A DNA stretch of 64,000 nucleotides from an uncultured Clostridia bacterium. GTDB taxonomy: Bacteria; Bacillota; Clostridia; Lachnospirales; Cellulosilyticaceae. Each line of letters begins with the position of its first letter. Position 1 is the first letter of the stretch. The position numbers and the translations under genes are program-made. Of the stretch, positions 1 through 8,699 are shown piece after piece. A model generated the notes under the pieces. That model did not search any database and was not told the origin of the DNA. It saw nothing but the letters and a program-made list of their open reading frames with translations. The DNA lies in the NCBI GenBank assembly GCA_937921505.1, contig CAKZUB010000064.1:1-64000 (forward strand), written 5' to 3'.

Positions 1-115
1 ATATGCACCGAGTAGCTAACTGCTCATTTAATGTGCCTAATCGTTTGCTGATAATGTGCATCGTCTATCTAAACTATGGCCGATTTAGGCTCAAATAATG
101 TGACTAACGATGGTG
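1..115. mobile_element. Possible insertion-sequence end, cut by window edge
   Basis: Three spaced copies of an AATGTG(C/A) word occur near positions 30, 54 and 97, a pattern like the subterminal transposase-binding repeats of some insertion sequences (IS21-type ends are one example). The stretch abuts a small minus-strand reading frame that stops inside it. No transposase is visible because the window starts here, so the call rests on the repeat pattern only. Confidence 0.25.
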
Positions 116-243
116 CTTTTAATTTGCTGGATGACACTATAACTGCCTTTTAAGATTAACTGCTTTAATATTTCAAGATAATCTTTAATTTCCTGTTCAG
201 TGAAATCCATATATTTTCCTTGGTGAGGCATATTGTTATTCAA
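91..243 (-). pseudogene. Truncated small ORF (about 50 aa), probably 5' remnant of a gene
   Basis: A TTG codon at 241-243 sits about 9 bases after a strong AGGAGG ribosome-binding site, and an in-frame ATG lies at 229-231. The frame reads an acidic/basic helix-rich N-terminus containing MDFTEQEIKDYLEILKQ and stops at 91-93. The good ribosome-binding site and protein-like composition argue for a real gene start, while the abrupt stop beside the AATGTG repeats suggests the rest was lost through insertion of a mobile element. I do not recognise the family. It is too short to assign a function. Confidence 0.35.
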
Positions 244-496
244 ACGCTATTTCCTCCTGACACTTTATTATACGAACATTATATATTATTGATACATATA
301 AGTCAAATTAAATGTATCAATTAGTACATAAAACATTTATGATAATTAATTTTCGTTTTTAAAAATCTATTATACTGCATTCTTAGGGCTCTTTAGAATA
401 ATATGTCATGGTCTCTGACCCCTTCACATGTGATGACAACACACAAGAACCATCCTCTTATGTTTGCATTATATAGTATATTGGTCAGATCCTCAC

Positions 497-748
497 TTAA
501 GAGCGTTCAATAAATGTACTTTTTTCTACCAAATAAGTATCCCATCTAAGAAATAGGTATAATCCAAAGCCAATTTTCACCACTCCATCCAGAACACCAT
601 AAACTAGGAATGGTATGTCTTTAAATACCGCAACTGCGATTGGCAAAATTGTGCACAACACACTAAGATATAGCATAACTCGGCCATTAACAGGAATAAA
701 TAGAAGAAAATGAATACCTGTAGCCATCAAAGTGCCCAACCAAACCAT
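497..748 (-). CDS. Small membrane protein, unknown function
   Basis: This 83-residue protein has three hydrophobic segments (about residues 3-18, 22-40 and 45-66) and a charged tail, so it should sit in the cytoplasmic membrane. The reading frame stays open upstream of the ATG for about 28 more codons without an ATG, and no good ribosome-binding site precedes the chosen start. The gene may therefore begin at an unusual codon or be the 3' part of a frameshifted gene. I do not recognise the family. Its neighbours are a possible mobile-element end on one side and a second small membrane protein on the other. Confidence 0.4.
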   Translation of the reverse strand: MVWLGTLMATGIHFLLFIPVNGRVMLYLSVLCTILPIAVAVFKDIPFLVYGVLDGVVKIGFGLYLFLRWDTYLVEKSTFIERS

Positions 749-914
749 GCGCCAATCACCGACCTCTTCTATGTCTTTTTCGTAGTGTAGTCTTAGATCA
801 TATCTGATATACTTTAAGTCATGATCCTTTTAAATAATTTAAACTGCATGACGCCATTAGAATTCAGTTTATCACCGCTTTGGATTATAGCTTATTACCT
901 AAATATCAATAGAA

Positions 915-1106
915 TTATTTTTTCTTATGAAGTGTAAAGGAATAAATAATTGATCCAATGATAAGCCCCAATCCTGTACCCATTGAGGTAGTAAGTGTTA
1001 AGTTGCTATTTGTTAATAATCCTAAAATGCCCCCAACTGCACTGCCAAAGATCATCCCTAAGGCTGGTGAGAATTTTAACATGGTCTTTTTACTAGATTT
1101 TGTCAT
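915..1106 (-). CDS. Small glycine-rich two-helix membrane protein
   Basis: The product has about 63 residues and two hydrophobic helices rich in glycine, with a basic C-terminus (HKKK) that should face the cytoplasm. The ATG at 1106 gives MTKSSKK and lies 11 bases after an AAGGAG site; an in-frame GTG at 1118 is an alternative. With that upstream start it overlaps the end of the long helicase gene by 4 bases; with the ATG it starts 9 bases inside the shared region, so it is probably the last gene of the NUDIX-helicase transcript. The glycine-zipper look recalls small membrane-active peptides, but no function can be assigned. Confidence 0.55.
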   Translation of the reverse strand: MTKSSKKTMLKFSPALGMIFGSAVGGILGLLTNSNLTLTTSMGTGLGLIIGSIIYSFTLHKKK

Positions 1107-1114
1107 CGCATAAA

Positions 1115-4100
1115 TCACTCCTTAAAATTATTAATATATTCATAAACATCTTCCCTCACTGGTACCTCTAGCTGATAAGTAATTTCTACTGCCTTTTTGG
1201 TTGTATTTTTCATGAGAATAGGTCGTGGAACTCCGACAGCTTTCATGCGACCAAGATAATAAAATTCCTTTGAGGCTTTATCATCTTTATTTTTCCTTAC
1301 AAATAATTCTATCTGTACCCCTAACTTCTCAGCTGAATAAATGGTATTAACATCTTTTGAATCTGGTGTGCGATTGGACTTTGATAGCGCAATAAGCCTT
1401 GAGGGTGAAATAAATCGGTCTTCATAATTGATAGAATGCTCAATGTTTTCTTCTTTATGATAGTTAATGAACACTGGAAAAGTTTTGGTCTTTTCATCAT
1501 ACTTATAGCCACCGATATTTTGAGCAACTACATTTTCTTCCCATTCAAGTAAACGACACACATCTTCGTAAGAATACTTTTGATAGAGCTGTAAACTGGT
1601 TGACTGATAACGATTACCAAAGTATTTCTTGTTTCTATAAAAACCAAACTCAACGAGTTCCTTAACCATAGCTTTAAATACAGGATTTTCAAGCGCTCGT
1701 TTAAAAGAATTAGAAACGACATATTCTCTTTGTTGAGATTCATAATGTTTTTGTGATTTTATTTGATCTTGTATAAAAATACATTCTTTAAAAGTTTCTT
1801 TCCCAGTCCCCGTAGGAAACTCATTGGTCAAAACATTTACTACATTGATCATGGTTTTATCCTCTACTGGCAATTGATACTCTTGGGTTAGTTGATTATT
1901 CATATCCATTAAAAGATCTGTTTTCTCTTCTAGAATTCCTTTCAAAACAATGAGTTCATGAACCCTTTTACCAAGCGCAAATTTTTTAGAAATAAACTGA
2001 ATAAATAAGCGTTGTAAACTATCCAGCTCATTACTATAGTCTTCTTTTTCATACTTAATTAAAAACTCATGATACGATCCTAATGTATTATTATCAAAAA
2101 CTCTCGCAAGATCCATGGAGTCATGAAGTTCAAAATCCATTAACCTTGGAACCCTTCCTAGTCGATACTTTAAATTCTTATAACTTTCTTTAATGTATTG
2201 AATACTATTGAACTGAGCACTATCAATGGATTCATAAATTCTTTTTCTTGAAATCTCATCAAAGTTAATGGTAGAAACACCTGGTATCATACGATTTCCT
2301 TCAACCACATATTTACGAATGTTATCTTTATTGTAGCTTCGGTCATCTGACAGAGCCATTGGAATCATGAAATTATTATTATAATTCCCGATAAAATCAA
2401 GAATGACTACATACTCTTTTGATGGCACTTTCCGTAGTCCTCTTCCTAATTGTTGGACAAATATAATCGCTGACTGAGTGGGCCTTAACATGATAATCTG
2501 ATTTAATGTGGGAATGTCTACCCCTTCATTAAAAATATCTACAGTAAATAGGTAATCCAAGCCATCTTCACGCTTCTCTTGCTCAAGAAGTTTAATGGCT
2601 GCTTCTCTCTTTTCCCTAGAATCTTCACCTGATAAGGCTAAAGTTTGATAACCTCTTTGATTAAATTTCTGCGACAGTTCTATCGCTTCTTTATTGGTAC
2701 TACAAAAAACAAGTCCTTTTACTCGTTCACCATGGTATCCGTAAAATTTAATTTTCTCAATGATATTGTTTACTCTTTGTTCAGAAATAAGATGCTTAAA
2801 ATCTGTATTTTCTTGAATTGCTATGCCATTAACCGAAATCTCAGTGACACCAAAATAATGAAAAGGACACAACATGTTCTCTTTTAATGCTTCTTGTAGC
2901 CTAATTTCATAGGCAATATTATAATCAAAATCCTTGCAAATATTATACTCATCTGTACGCTCCGGTGTTGCCGTCATACCTAGTAGAAAACTTGGTTCAA
3001 AATACTTTATAATGCGTTGATAAGTCTCTGCCCCAGCTCGGTGGCTCTCATCAATTACAATATAGTCAAAAGCATTTCTTGAAAAAGTTGCTAACACACT
3101 TTCTTTAGACATAGATTGTACCGTTGAAAAAAGATAATCAGCTTCTACATCTTTATATCCATTGCATAGTTTACCATAATAAATATGTTCACCTAAAACT
3201 TTACTATAACTTTCAATGGATTGGTCCAAAATTTGTTCTCTATGAGCTAAGAATAAAAATTTCTTAGGTTTTACTTTCCTTACATCAAATGCTGATAAGT
3301 AAGTTTTACCTGTTCCAGTTGCAGAAATAATAAGGGCTTTGTTTTCACCTTGGTGTCTTACTTCTTCAATTCCTTGTAAGGCACTTAATTGCATCTTATT
3401 AGGCATGATCTTCTCAAGCATTGGTGTAGAGACTCTATAATTAAACTTAGATTCTGCGACTATTTCACCATAAGTACTGTTAGCTAATTTGGGCTTTATT
3501 TTAGCCTGATTATGTATATTGGATTGAAACTCTGCATTTAAGGAATAAATTTTGTTATATTCATTAATCCATTGCTGGTCCACTGGAATAGCATCCTGAA
3601 AAGTTTCTTCGAACTCAACTAATGTCTCTTGTATGAGAGATCCTTTATCCATAGAAGATATCTTCATATTCCATTCTTTATTATAACTTAATGCATTCTG
3701 AGTCAGGTTACTACTGCCCACAATAAGACTATACGTATCATCTTTTCTAAAAATATAACCTTTTGAATGTAGGTTCCCCTCTGTTAAAATGCGAAGCTCA
3801 ATGTTTTTAAAAGCCAAAAGTCTAACTAATGCTTTTGGTTCTGTAAAGTTTAAATATTGCGAAGTCATAATTTTACCTTTGACATCTCGCTTTTCAAGTT
3901 CTTGCAATGTATTAAGTAATGTTGTAATACCACTTTGCGTGATAAAGGCAACAGATATAAAGAATTCATCACAATTTTTTAATTCTAAAATAATACTAGA
4001 TAATACCTTTTGTCCTTTTAAATAGTTATTGACAATTAACTTGGGACGATACTTTTCTAAAGAAATTCCTTCATAATCAATAAATCCTGTATAAAGACTT

Positions 4101-4126
4101 TGAGTTAGTTCCGCTTTATTACTCAT
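1115..4126 (-). CDS. PLD-family nuclease / SF2 helicase / DUF3427 protein
   Basis: This roughly 1003-residue protein has three parts. An N-terminal phospholipase D-type nuclease domain carries an HxK motif near residue 121 (HSKGYIF) followed by the usual GSSNLTQNAL. A superfamily 2 helicase core follows, with Walker A ATGTGKT at about 270-276, a DESH box at 360-363 and arginine-finger motif QQLGRGLRK near 570. The last 400 residues match the DUF3427 region that typically ends this family. It should bind and unwind DNA and perhaps cut it. The chosen ATG follows a GGAG site and overlaps the stop of the NUDIX gene, implying translational coupling. Proteins of this architecture are often found near NUDIX genes and have been suspected of roles in repair or phage defence; that role is inference here. 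Confidence 0.85.
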   Translation of the reverse strand: MSNKAELTQSLYTGFIDYEGISLEKYRPKLIVNNYLKGQKVLSSIILELKNCDEFFISVAFITQSGITTLLNTLQELEKRDVKGKIMTSQYLNFTEPKALVRLLAFKNIELRILTEGNLHSKGYIFRKDDTYSLIVGSSNLTQNALSYNKEWNMKISSMDKGSLIQETLVEFEETFQDAIPVDQQWINEYNKIYSLNAEFQSNIHNQAKIKPKLANSTYGEIVAESKFNYRVSTPMLEKIMPNKMQLSALQGIEEVRHQGENKALIISATGTGKTYLSAFDVRKVKPKKFLFLAHREQILDQSIESYSKVLGEHIYYGKLCNGYKDVEADYLFSTVQSMSKESVLATFSRNAFDYIVIDESHRAGAETYQRIIKYFEPSFLLGMTATPERTDEYNICKDFDYNIAYEIRLQEALKENMLCPFHYFGVTEISVNGIAIQENTDFKHLISEQRVNNIIEKIKFYGYHGERVKGLVFCSTNKEAIELSQKFNQRGYQTLALSGEDSREKREAAIKLLEQEKREDGLDYLFTVDIFNEGVDIPTLNQIIMLRPTQSAIIFVQQLGRGLRKVPSKEYVVILDFIGNYNNNFMIPMALSDDRSYNKDNIRKYVVEGNRMIPGVSTINFDEISRKRIYESIDSAQFNSIQYIKESYKNLKYRLGRVPRLMDFELHDSMDLARVFDNNTLGSYHEFLIKYEKEDYSNELDSLQRLFIQFISKKFALGKRVHELIVLKGILEEKTDLLMDMNNQLTQEYQLPVEDKTMINVVNVLTNEFPTGTGKETFKECIFIQDQIKSQKHYESQQREYVVSNSFKRALENPVFKAMVKELVEFGFYRNKKYFGNRYQSTSLQLYQKYSYEDVCRLLEWEENVVAQNIGGYKYDEKTKTFPVFINYHKEENIEHSINYEDRFISPSRLIALSKSNRTPDSKDVNTIYSAEKLGVQIELFVRKNKDDKASKEFYYLGRMKAVGVPRPILMKNTTKKAVEITYQLEVPVREDVYEYINNFKE

Positions 4127-4526
4127 CACTATTCTCCATAAGTTTCTTTACAATTGGAAGATCCGCGGCTGCCCAATCTAATCGGTCTAGCTCTTCTGGT
4201 TTTAGCCACTGATAATTGATATGTTCAGTCATTGTAAAGTTTCGGTTACATACAAGACATCTATAGACATGCATGATTATAGAAAAGTCCGGATAAGTAT
4301 GATTTACAGTCATAAAAAAATCTTTAGCTGTTAGATTCAATTCAATTTTTAACTCTTCTTTTAATTCACGTACCAGCGCTTCTTCATTGCTTTCCCCTAG
4401 ATTCACTTTTCCGCCTGGAAATTCATATTTATATGAAATATAGTCGTGTTTATTCTGATTGCGTTGCATACAAAGAATCTCTCCGTTGTGTATTATAACT
4501 GCTGCAGTTACGATTATGGTTTTCAT
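4119..4526 (-). CDS. NUDIX hydrolase (MutT-like)
   Basis: The 135-residue protein contains a NUDIX box at residues 39-61, with G39, E45, R53-E54 and E57-E58 in the expected places to bind metal and the nucleotide pyrophosphate. The family hydrolyses nucleoside diphosphates linked to another moiety, typically oxidised dNTPs or nucleotide sugars; the QR...PGGK layout is typical of 8-oxo-dGTP hydrolases. A strong AAGGAG lies 6 bases before the ATG. The gene overlaps the start of the PLD-helicase gene, so both are made together, which suggests nucleotide sanitation or a nucleotide signal linked to the helicase. The exact substrate cannot be read from sequence. Confidence 0.85.
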   Translation of the reverse strand: MKTIIVTAAVIIHNGEILCMQRNQNKHDYISYKYEFPGGKVNLGESNEEALVRELKEELKIELNLTAKDFFMTVNHTYPDFSIIMHVYRCLVCNRNFTMTEHINYQWLKPEELDRLDWAAADLPIVKKLMENSDE

Positions 4527-4729
4527 TATTTACTCCTTGTTATGAGGTCGATACTTTGTCCTATTAATGTTATTATAAAGTAAACAGATCCATTTAGAAA
4601 GGTATTATAGCATAAAGATTACTATTTCACCAAATTTTTATAAATTATTCTGAAAAATAGCAGTAGTTGTTAACCATTCATCTCCAGCTTTTATGGCCTT
4701 TTCTGCTTTTGCGAGTTTTGATAATAATT

Positions 4730-5185
4730 TCAGTAGTCATTACCCCTCTTATCAGGCACTTCAAATTTTGAACTCTTCCATAAAATCATTAGAACAATAC
4801 CTAAAGATAACGCCCATAAACCTAGCAGCCAATTGTTTGTAATTATAATAAGTATGACGGATAAACCGATACACGCTATAGTTCTTTTTAGTGATACACT
4901 TTTAATTGCATCCTTATCTTTCTTATATTTGATAAATAACATAATCCATAGAGCTGCCATTGCAATTAATGCAACTAGAAATGGTAAAAAGATAAGTTTG
5001 CTTGCAATATAGATAGCAGTTGGACCATCAGCTCCACCTATTATACCAATGCTAGCTGCTGAGCGCGTAGCTATACTTAGTATTGGGGAAATATAGGATG
5101 CAAAAAAAATAACAGTCCATAGGATCAGTGAATAATTAAAAGCATACAAGTTATACCTATTAATATAAATCTTCTTTTCTTTCAT
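4730..5185 (-). CDS. Small membrane protein with Na+-pump beta-subunit signature helix
   Basis: The product (about 151 residues from the ATG at 5185; a GTG lies 4 codons upstream) has four hydrophobic segments. Residues 47-63 of the longer form read [17 protein letters not shown], identical over 17 residues to the corresponding segment of the full-length decarboxylase beta subunit encoded at 39953-41110. In that family this segment carries the conserved aspartate implicated in Na+ transport. The rest of the protein is much shorter than a beta subunit (about 150 versus 385 residues) and does not align visibly with it. It stands alone, with no carboxyltransferase nearby. It may be a minimal relative or a diverged remnant; transport activity is unproven. 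Confidence 0.65.
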   Translation of the reverse strand: MKEKKIYINRYNLYAFNYSLILWTVIFFASYISPILSIATRSAASIGIIGGADGPTAIYIASKLIFLPFLVALIAMAALWIMLFIKYKKDKDAIKSVSLKRTIACIGLSVILIIITNNWLLGLWALSLGIVLMILWKSSKFEVPDKRGNDY

Positions 5186-5292
5186 TATGAATCTCACCTC
5201 ATCTTTCTATTGCCATAGTCACTGCCTTTTACTGTAATAAATCATAACTATGCAAAGCCCTATTTGAAAACTTATCCGCTTTCATAGGATTT

Positions 5293-5607
5293 TTAAAGCT
5301 CTGTATATTTTTTACTAGTCCCTTTAGCTTTCTCTATAGGGTATTTCGCTGCATTCTTTTCCATCTTCTTTAATATAGTATCTTCTAAATTTACACCTAT
5401 CGCATCTGCCATATGTATGCAGTAAACAAATACATCAGCTAACTCTTCTGCTGTGGCTTCTTTATTATAGGTATTATTCCATTGGAACTGTTCAAGTAAT
5501 TCTCCAGCTTCTATACTAATGGACTTTGCAAGATTTTCAGGCGTGTGAAACTGTCCCCAATCTCGTTCCTCTCTAAATTGACGAACTACTTCTAGTACTT
5601 TTTTCAT
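5293..5607 (-). CDS. MazG-like nucleotide pyrophosphohydrolase
   Basis: About 104 residues, all-alpha, with the two acidic metal-binding motifs of the MazG/dCTPase superfamily: EAGELLEQFQW and EELADVFVYCIHMAD. The conserved WGQFHTPENLAKSISIEA stretch is typical of the small bacterial dimeric pyrophosphohydrolases that convert (d)NTPs to (d)NMPs and pyrophosphate, acting in nucleotide-pool cleaning in the cytoplasm. The ATG at 5607 follows a GAGG site by 9 bases; a TTG 7 codons upstream also has a possible site. It stands alone between a membrane protein and an exported protein. Confidence 0.85.
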   Translation of the reverse strand: MKKVLEVVRQFREERDWGQFHTPENLAKSISIEAGELLEQFQWNNTYNKEATAEELADVFVYCIHMADAIGVNLEDTILKKMEKNAAKYPIEKAKGTSKKYTEL

Positions 5608-5710
5608 TTCTATTTTCCTCGCTTTCAAAATTTATTCCTTAGCTTAATAAACATATTGTAGCCACATGTACAATTCTAATTTGATTTTACTTCTTTTGGT
5701 TTCCTTTATT

Positions 5711-6325
5711 TTATTTACCTCTATTTTTTATTCTTTTTAGCAGGATGAATATTATAAATATAATACATACAAAAATCAATACAGCTGCAACTAGCATATT
5801 ACCTTCTTGTTCATTTACGGGTTCCTCAACTATTACATTTGTATTAAAAACTTGTTGGCTCCCTGTAGGAGTATCTTCAACACTTGTTGCCTTACTTTCA
5901 TCTAGCCTTTGCTGTGCTTTGAAATATTCCCCGTCATTAATGTATTTTTCATATCGCTCTACCATATTATAACGTGCGCTAACAAGTTTTAATGTCTTAT
6001 AGTTATCAGATGTACATTTAAATACCCAACTATCATCTATTTGATGATCACTTACCAGAACTGCCACTATTATATCTCCATCTAAAGGCTTATCATTTGA
6101 ACCATAATAGGCATCAAATGCATTCACGGTGACTTCTTCACCAGACACTTCTCCCATCATAATAACAGATGGTTCTATAGTGTATATATCTTCTTTAACA
6201 GAAAGTTTACCTATAATTAATGCCTTATGCTTGCCTAACATAATTGATTCTGGTATGTCTCCAGCCCAAGTAAGAGTGCTAAAACAAATAAGTGCTAAAA
6301 TTATTATAAAACACTTTTTCTTCAT
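5711..6325 (-). CDS. Exported protein with C-terminal membrane anchor, unknown function
   Basis: The 204-residue product starts with a clear signal peptide (KKK, then a hydrophobic run, cleavage likely after the TWA at about residue 21). Residues 22-165 form a polar extracytoplasmic domain. A hydrophobic segment at about 178-197 is followed by a basic RIKNRGK tail, giving a type I membrane protein with its domain outside. An AGGTGAT ribosome-binding site precedes the ATG. I do not recognise the domain. It lies immediately downstream of the first copy of the island repeat and appears to be a single-gene unit. Confidence 0.6.
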   Translation of the reverse strand: MKKKCFIIILALICFSTLTWAGDIPESIMLGKHKALIIGKLSVKEDIYTIEPSVIMMGEVSGEEVTVNAFDAYYGSNDKPLDGDIIVAVLVSDHQIDDSWVFKCTSDNYKTLKLVSARYNMVERYEKYINDGEYFKAQQRLDESKATSVEDTPTGSQQVFNTNVIVEEPVNEQEGNMLVAAVLIFVCIIFIIFILLKRIKNRGK

Positions 6326-6450
6326 CTAGATCACCTTTCATATTTTAATTTTATTCCACTAATTCTTATTGTATAGTCATTTCTGACTAATTTCAAACCT
6401 TTTTACAATATCTATACTTTGGCACGAAATACTTAGAATTTGTCAAATAG

Positions 6451-6770
6451 TATGCACTCCCCTGCTCGTTTGAGAACATCCAAATATGTTCCCAAAAATA
6501 CAACTTTGTCTAAAAACACATTAAGCGGATATAATTACGCGTAAATAGAAAGGGATACACAGAAAATGCACCCCCAACATATGTTCGGGTATTCTTTTTA
6601 ATTTACTTCTTTAGATAACTTCTAATAACATATTTTTATGCAAGAAATGATTATATGCTACTTCTTAACATAAAGCAGTATTTTAGAGGTGAAAACACGG
6701 AATTTACATCATATGTAAAATAGGCCACAAACCTTTGATTTTATTAAAAGAAGTTGTAAGTCCCTCTTGA
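6451..6770. repeat. Island repeat, copy A (full-length, diverged)
   Basis: This noncoding stretch aligns by eye with 24981-25386. Shared blocks are TATGCAC(T/C)CCCCTGCTCGTTTG, the palindrome GAACAT-6 bases-ATGTTC (6474-6491 here), a CCCCC-containing block near 6570, TAACTTCTAATA..ATATTTTTATGCA, GAGGTGAAAA and TTTACATCAT..TGTAAAA. The right end from 6726 is decayed relative to the other copies. It lies just 3' of the lipoprotein gene and in the same orientation as the other copies. It fills most of the 473-base gap between 6326 and 6798, in which I see no gene. Confidence 0.6.
6574..6587. promoter_or_regulatory. LexA/DinR-box-like palindrome
   Basis: Read on the minus strand the site is CGAACATATGTTGG, one base off the symmetric CGAAC-N4-GTTCG box bound by LexA (DinR) in Bacillus-type Gram-positives. 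It lies inside repeat copy A, about 250 bases upstream of the exported-protein gene. The matching copy at 25 kb does not preserve it, so it may be chance in AT-rich DNA. Confidence 0.2.
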
Positions 6771-6798
6771 ATAGATTTATTGGTACATATTTATTAAT

Positions 6799-7281
6799 TT
6801 ATTTCTTAGTTATTCCAAAATTATCTACCCTATATTTTTCATTATCATCAACAATCCTTATCAAACCTGTAACTTCGAATTCTGATTCTTTACTATCATC
6901 GTGCTCATTTGTTATTAGTGCACTAAAAGATAGTGTCCCCTCAACTTGATTATCAGCCTTCTGGAATTTGAAGCCAGATGCTTTTGCTTTATTGACAGTT
7001 GAATTCAGTACATCCAATTTTGGTATTATTCTATTTGCTACCAGTTTTTCTTTACCCTTCTCAGTCAAGAGGTCACCAAAAATTTGGATGATGAAGGCAT
7101 CTGTTTTAGTAGCAGAGAACTGAGATTTGCTCAACTCCTCTAAGGCATCCTTTTTTTCATATTGTGAATAATATGAATTTATGAAATCAATTGCTACTTC
7201 TTCTTTATTATCATATGCGTTACATCCTATAAAAGCCAATGCCACTAATAGAGCTAGAAATAATGTTAAAGTCTTTTTCAT
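6799..7281 (-). CDS. Lipoprotein, unknown function
   Basis: About 160 residues with a lipoprotein signal peptide: MKKT, a hydrophobic stretch and the lipobox AFIGC around residue 20, so cleavage and lipidation at that cysteine are expected, with the protein anchored outside the membrane. The mature part is mixed alpha/beta, includes a helical EEVAIDFINSYYSQYEK start and ends with strands (FEVTGLIRIVDDNEKYRVDNFGI), a layout common in small clostridial lipoproteins of the NTF2-like or DUF4878 kind; this match is only by general look. The ATG at 7281 is 8 bases after a GGAG site, whereas the frame could also open at a GTG 3 codons upstream. Confidence 0.65.
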   Translation of the reverse strand: MKKTLTLFLALLVALAFIGCNAYDNKEEVAIDFINSYYSQYEKKDALEELSKSQFSATKTDAFIIQIFGDLLTEKGKEKLVANRIIPKLDVLNSTVNKAKASGFKFQKADNQVEGTLSFSALITNEHDDSKESEFEVTGLIRIVDDNEKYRVDNFGITKK

Positions 7282-7423
7282 TGCACTCACTCCTAACTAA
7301 CTTGAATTTACTCTCATTTCATCACATCTAATAGATTTTCGCTCTAATATGATGAAAGTGAATTATTGTAGGGGATTTTCTGATTCTACCTTACAAACCT
7401 AATTAGGAAAATATGTTGGTGGT

Positions 7424-7573
7424 TTATGAGTATCTCAATTTAAAATATCGAACCTTAGAACCGCTGGTGAAATACACGTCATTCGTCCACATAGTTGCTC
7501 CATATACTGATATTACATATCCGGGATTATAGGAAGCATAGTAATCGACATATCCTGTTAATAAAGGATCTGA
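7424..7573 (-). pseudogene. 3' fragment of a degraded gene
   Basis: Between an in-frame TAA and a terminal TAA the minus strand encodes about 49 residues with protein-like composition, including LLTGYVDYYASYNPGYVISV and ending KVRYFKLRYS. There is no start codon or ribosome-binding site. The aromatic, tyrosine-rich beta-type composition suggests the C-terminus of an exported protein. It is probably the relic of a gene lost when the neighbouring island was inserted. Confidence 0.35.
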
Positions 7574-7958
7574 TTAAGTTATTAAAACCATCTTGTAGCG
7601 AGAGCATTGTCAACAAGCGCCTTTCTCGGGAAATACTTTATTACTAGTATCAGGATAAACATCTTTATATATTGTTCCCCACCTTTTGTTAATAAAAAAG
7701 CCCCAACGCAACCACACCTTCTAACTTCATTGCGAGTTAACTTCAAAGGGGGTCATGTTAGGTCCTTCGTTACTTTTATTTATTGTAACACTTTTCTGAA
7801 CATATTTCTAAGAAAAAGCAGTACTGAAAGATTGTCGCTCTTTTTGTGTTTTTGAAATACTTTCGTTTACAATTTAAATACTAAGGTTTAGATGCAAAAT
7901 AAGCAGCTGTTCTGCTATGTTATCTTTTTTTATAAATCAACTTGGTTATTCCGGCAAT
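7574..7958. other. Intergenic DNA without recoverable gene
   Basis: The minus strand holds protein-like stretches broken by stops, for example TINKSNEGPNMTPFEVNSQ before a TGA and KVWLRWGFFINKRWG after a TAG, around 7650-7800. This looks like a second decayed gene. A plus-strand open frame at 7607-7855 has no ribosome-binding site and I consider it chance. Nothing functional can be assigned. Confidence 0.3.
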
Positions 7959-8051
7959 AATTTGAGGTGAAAAACTGCAAATTTGAACTTTGTAAAAAGG
8001 ACTTCCCACCCTTGAAATTTATAATAAAACTTCAAACTGGCCCGAAAATCC
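7959..8051. repeat. Island repeat, copy B (3' part only)
   Basis: The stretch contains the repeat's right-hand blocks in order: AATTTGAGGTGAAAAA, TTTGTAAAAAGGACTT, TTGAAATTTATAATAAAACTTCAA and GGCCCGAAAATCCTT. It matches 25289-25386 closely. The inner TTGAAATTTATAATAAAACTTCAA block can form a 9-pair hairpin. It ends at the stop codon of the HEPN gene, so it lies immediately 3' of defence module A. Confidence 0.65.
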
Positions 8052-8699
8052 TTATTCTAAGTATTGTTTAGTAGAAGCAGCATTAGACACTTGAATAGAA
8101 AAAATACTTATCAGACCCGTAATCTTTTTATAAACTTCATTAAATCTTTCTTCATCTAAGCTTAAGGATTCCAAACGCTCACCATGTGCAATATGATTTC
8201 TCATATTTAGTAACACATCATCTATTAAGGTAAATGCACTTTCATATTCTAAATACTGAAGTCCTATAGTAGTCATTATTTCTTTAAAAATGTCAGAATT
8301 TAGGTTGCCGTTCGATTTTATAATATTATCATAGGGTATATTAGACTTCTCTCTATACTTTTCAAATAATTCATTTACTATTTGATTATGTAATGTAGAT
8401 TTATTTGTTTGGCTAAATAATTTTATTTCTTCTTTTACAGATAAAGCTAAAAAATTTCTTTTTAATTCATTATAAGGTACCTTTTGATAAGATACAAAGT
8501 TTAAATAATATGTAGAGATATTTTTAATTGATCCTTCCCAATGTGCATATAAAAGAGCTATGCCTGAACGTAGTGCTGTATTTTTTGCAAAATCTCTCGC
8601 ACGTTGTATATTGCTTTTTAATGCTGTAAGTTCTTTTTTTCTCCAGCTTAAATCCTTGTCAATTAAATCCTGTAACTCATTTATATTTTTTATTTTCAT
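8052..8699 (-). CDS. HEPN domain protein, MAE_28990-like putative RNase
   Basis: The 215-residue, mostly helical protein carries the HEPN catalytic signature R-x4-H at R167-H172 (RNHIAH), with the conserved YAHWEG segment at residues 51-56 that marks the MAE_28990/MAE_18760 HEPN family. HEPN proteins of this type are predicted metal-independent endoribonucleases that act in toxin-antitoxin or phage-defence pairs. Its first 4 bases overlap the end of the DUF262 gene, a pairing seen repeatedly in this family. Here it is the last gene of the restriction-methylation module. Activity is inferred from the motif; no direct antitoxin other than the DUF262 partner is visible. Confidence 0.85.
   Translation of the reverse strand: MKIKNINELQDLIDKDLSWRKKELTALKSNIQRARDFAKNTALRSGIALLYAHWEGSIKNISTYYLNFVSYQKVPYNELKRNFLALSVKEEIKLFSQTNKSTLHNQIVNELFEKYREKSNIPYDNIIKSNGNLNSDIFKEIMTTIGLQYLEYESAFTLIDDVLLNMRNHIAHGERLESLSLDEERFNEVYKKITGLISIFSIQVSNAASTKQYLE

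Noticed and set aside
1321-1743. Two short minus-strand frames inside the PLD-helicase gene
   Set aside because: They lie in another frame of a clear long gene and show no ribosome sites.
7607-7855. Plus-strand open frame of 82 codons
   Set aside because: No ribosome-binding site, odd composition, and it lies opposite decayed minus-strand coding traces.
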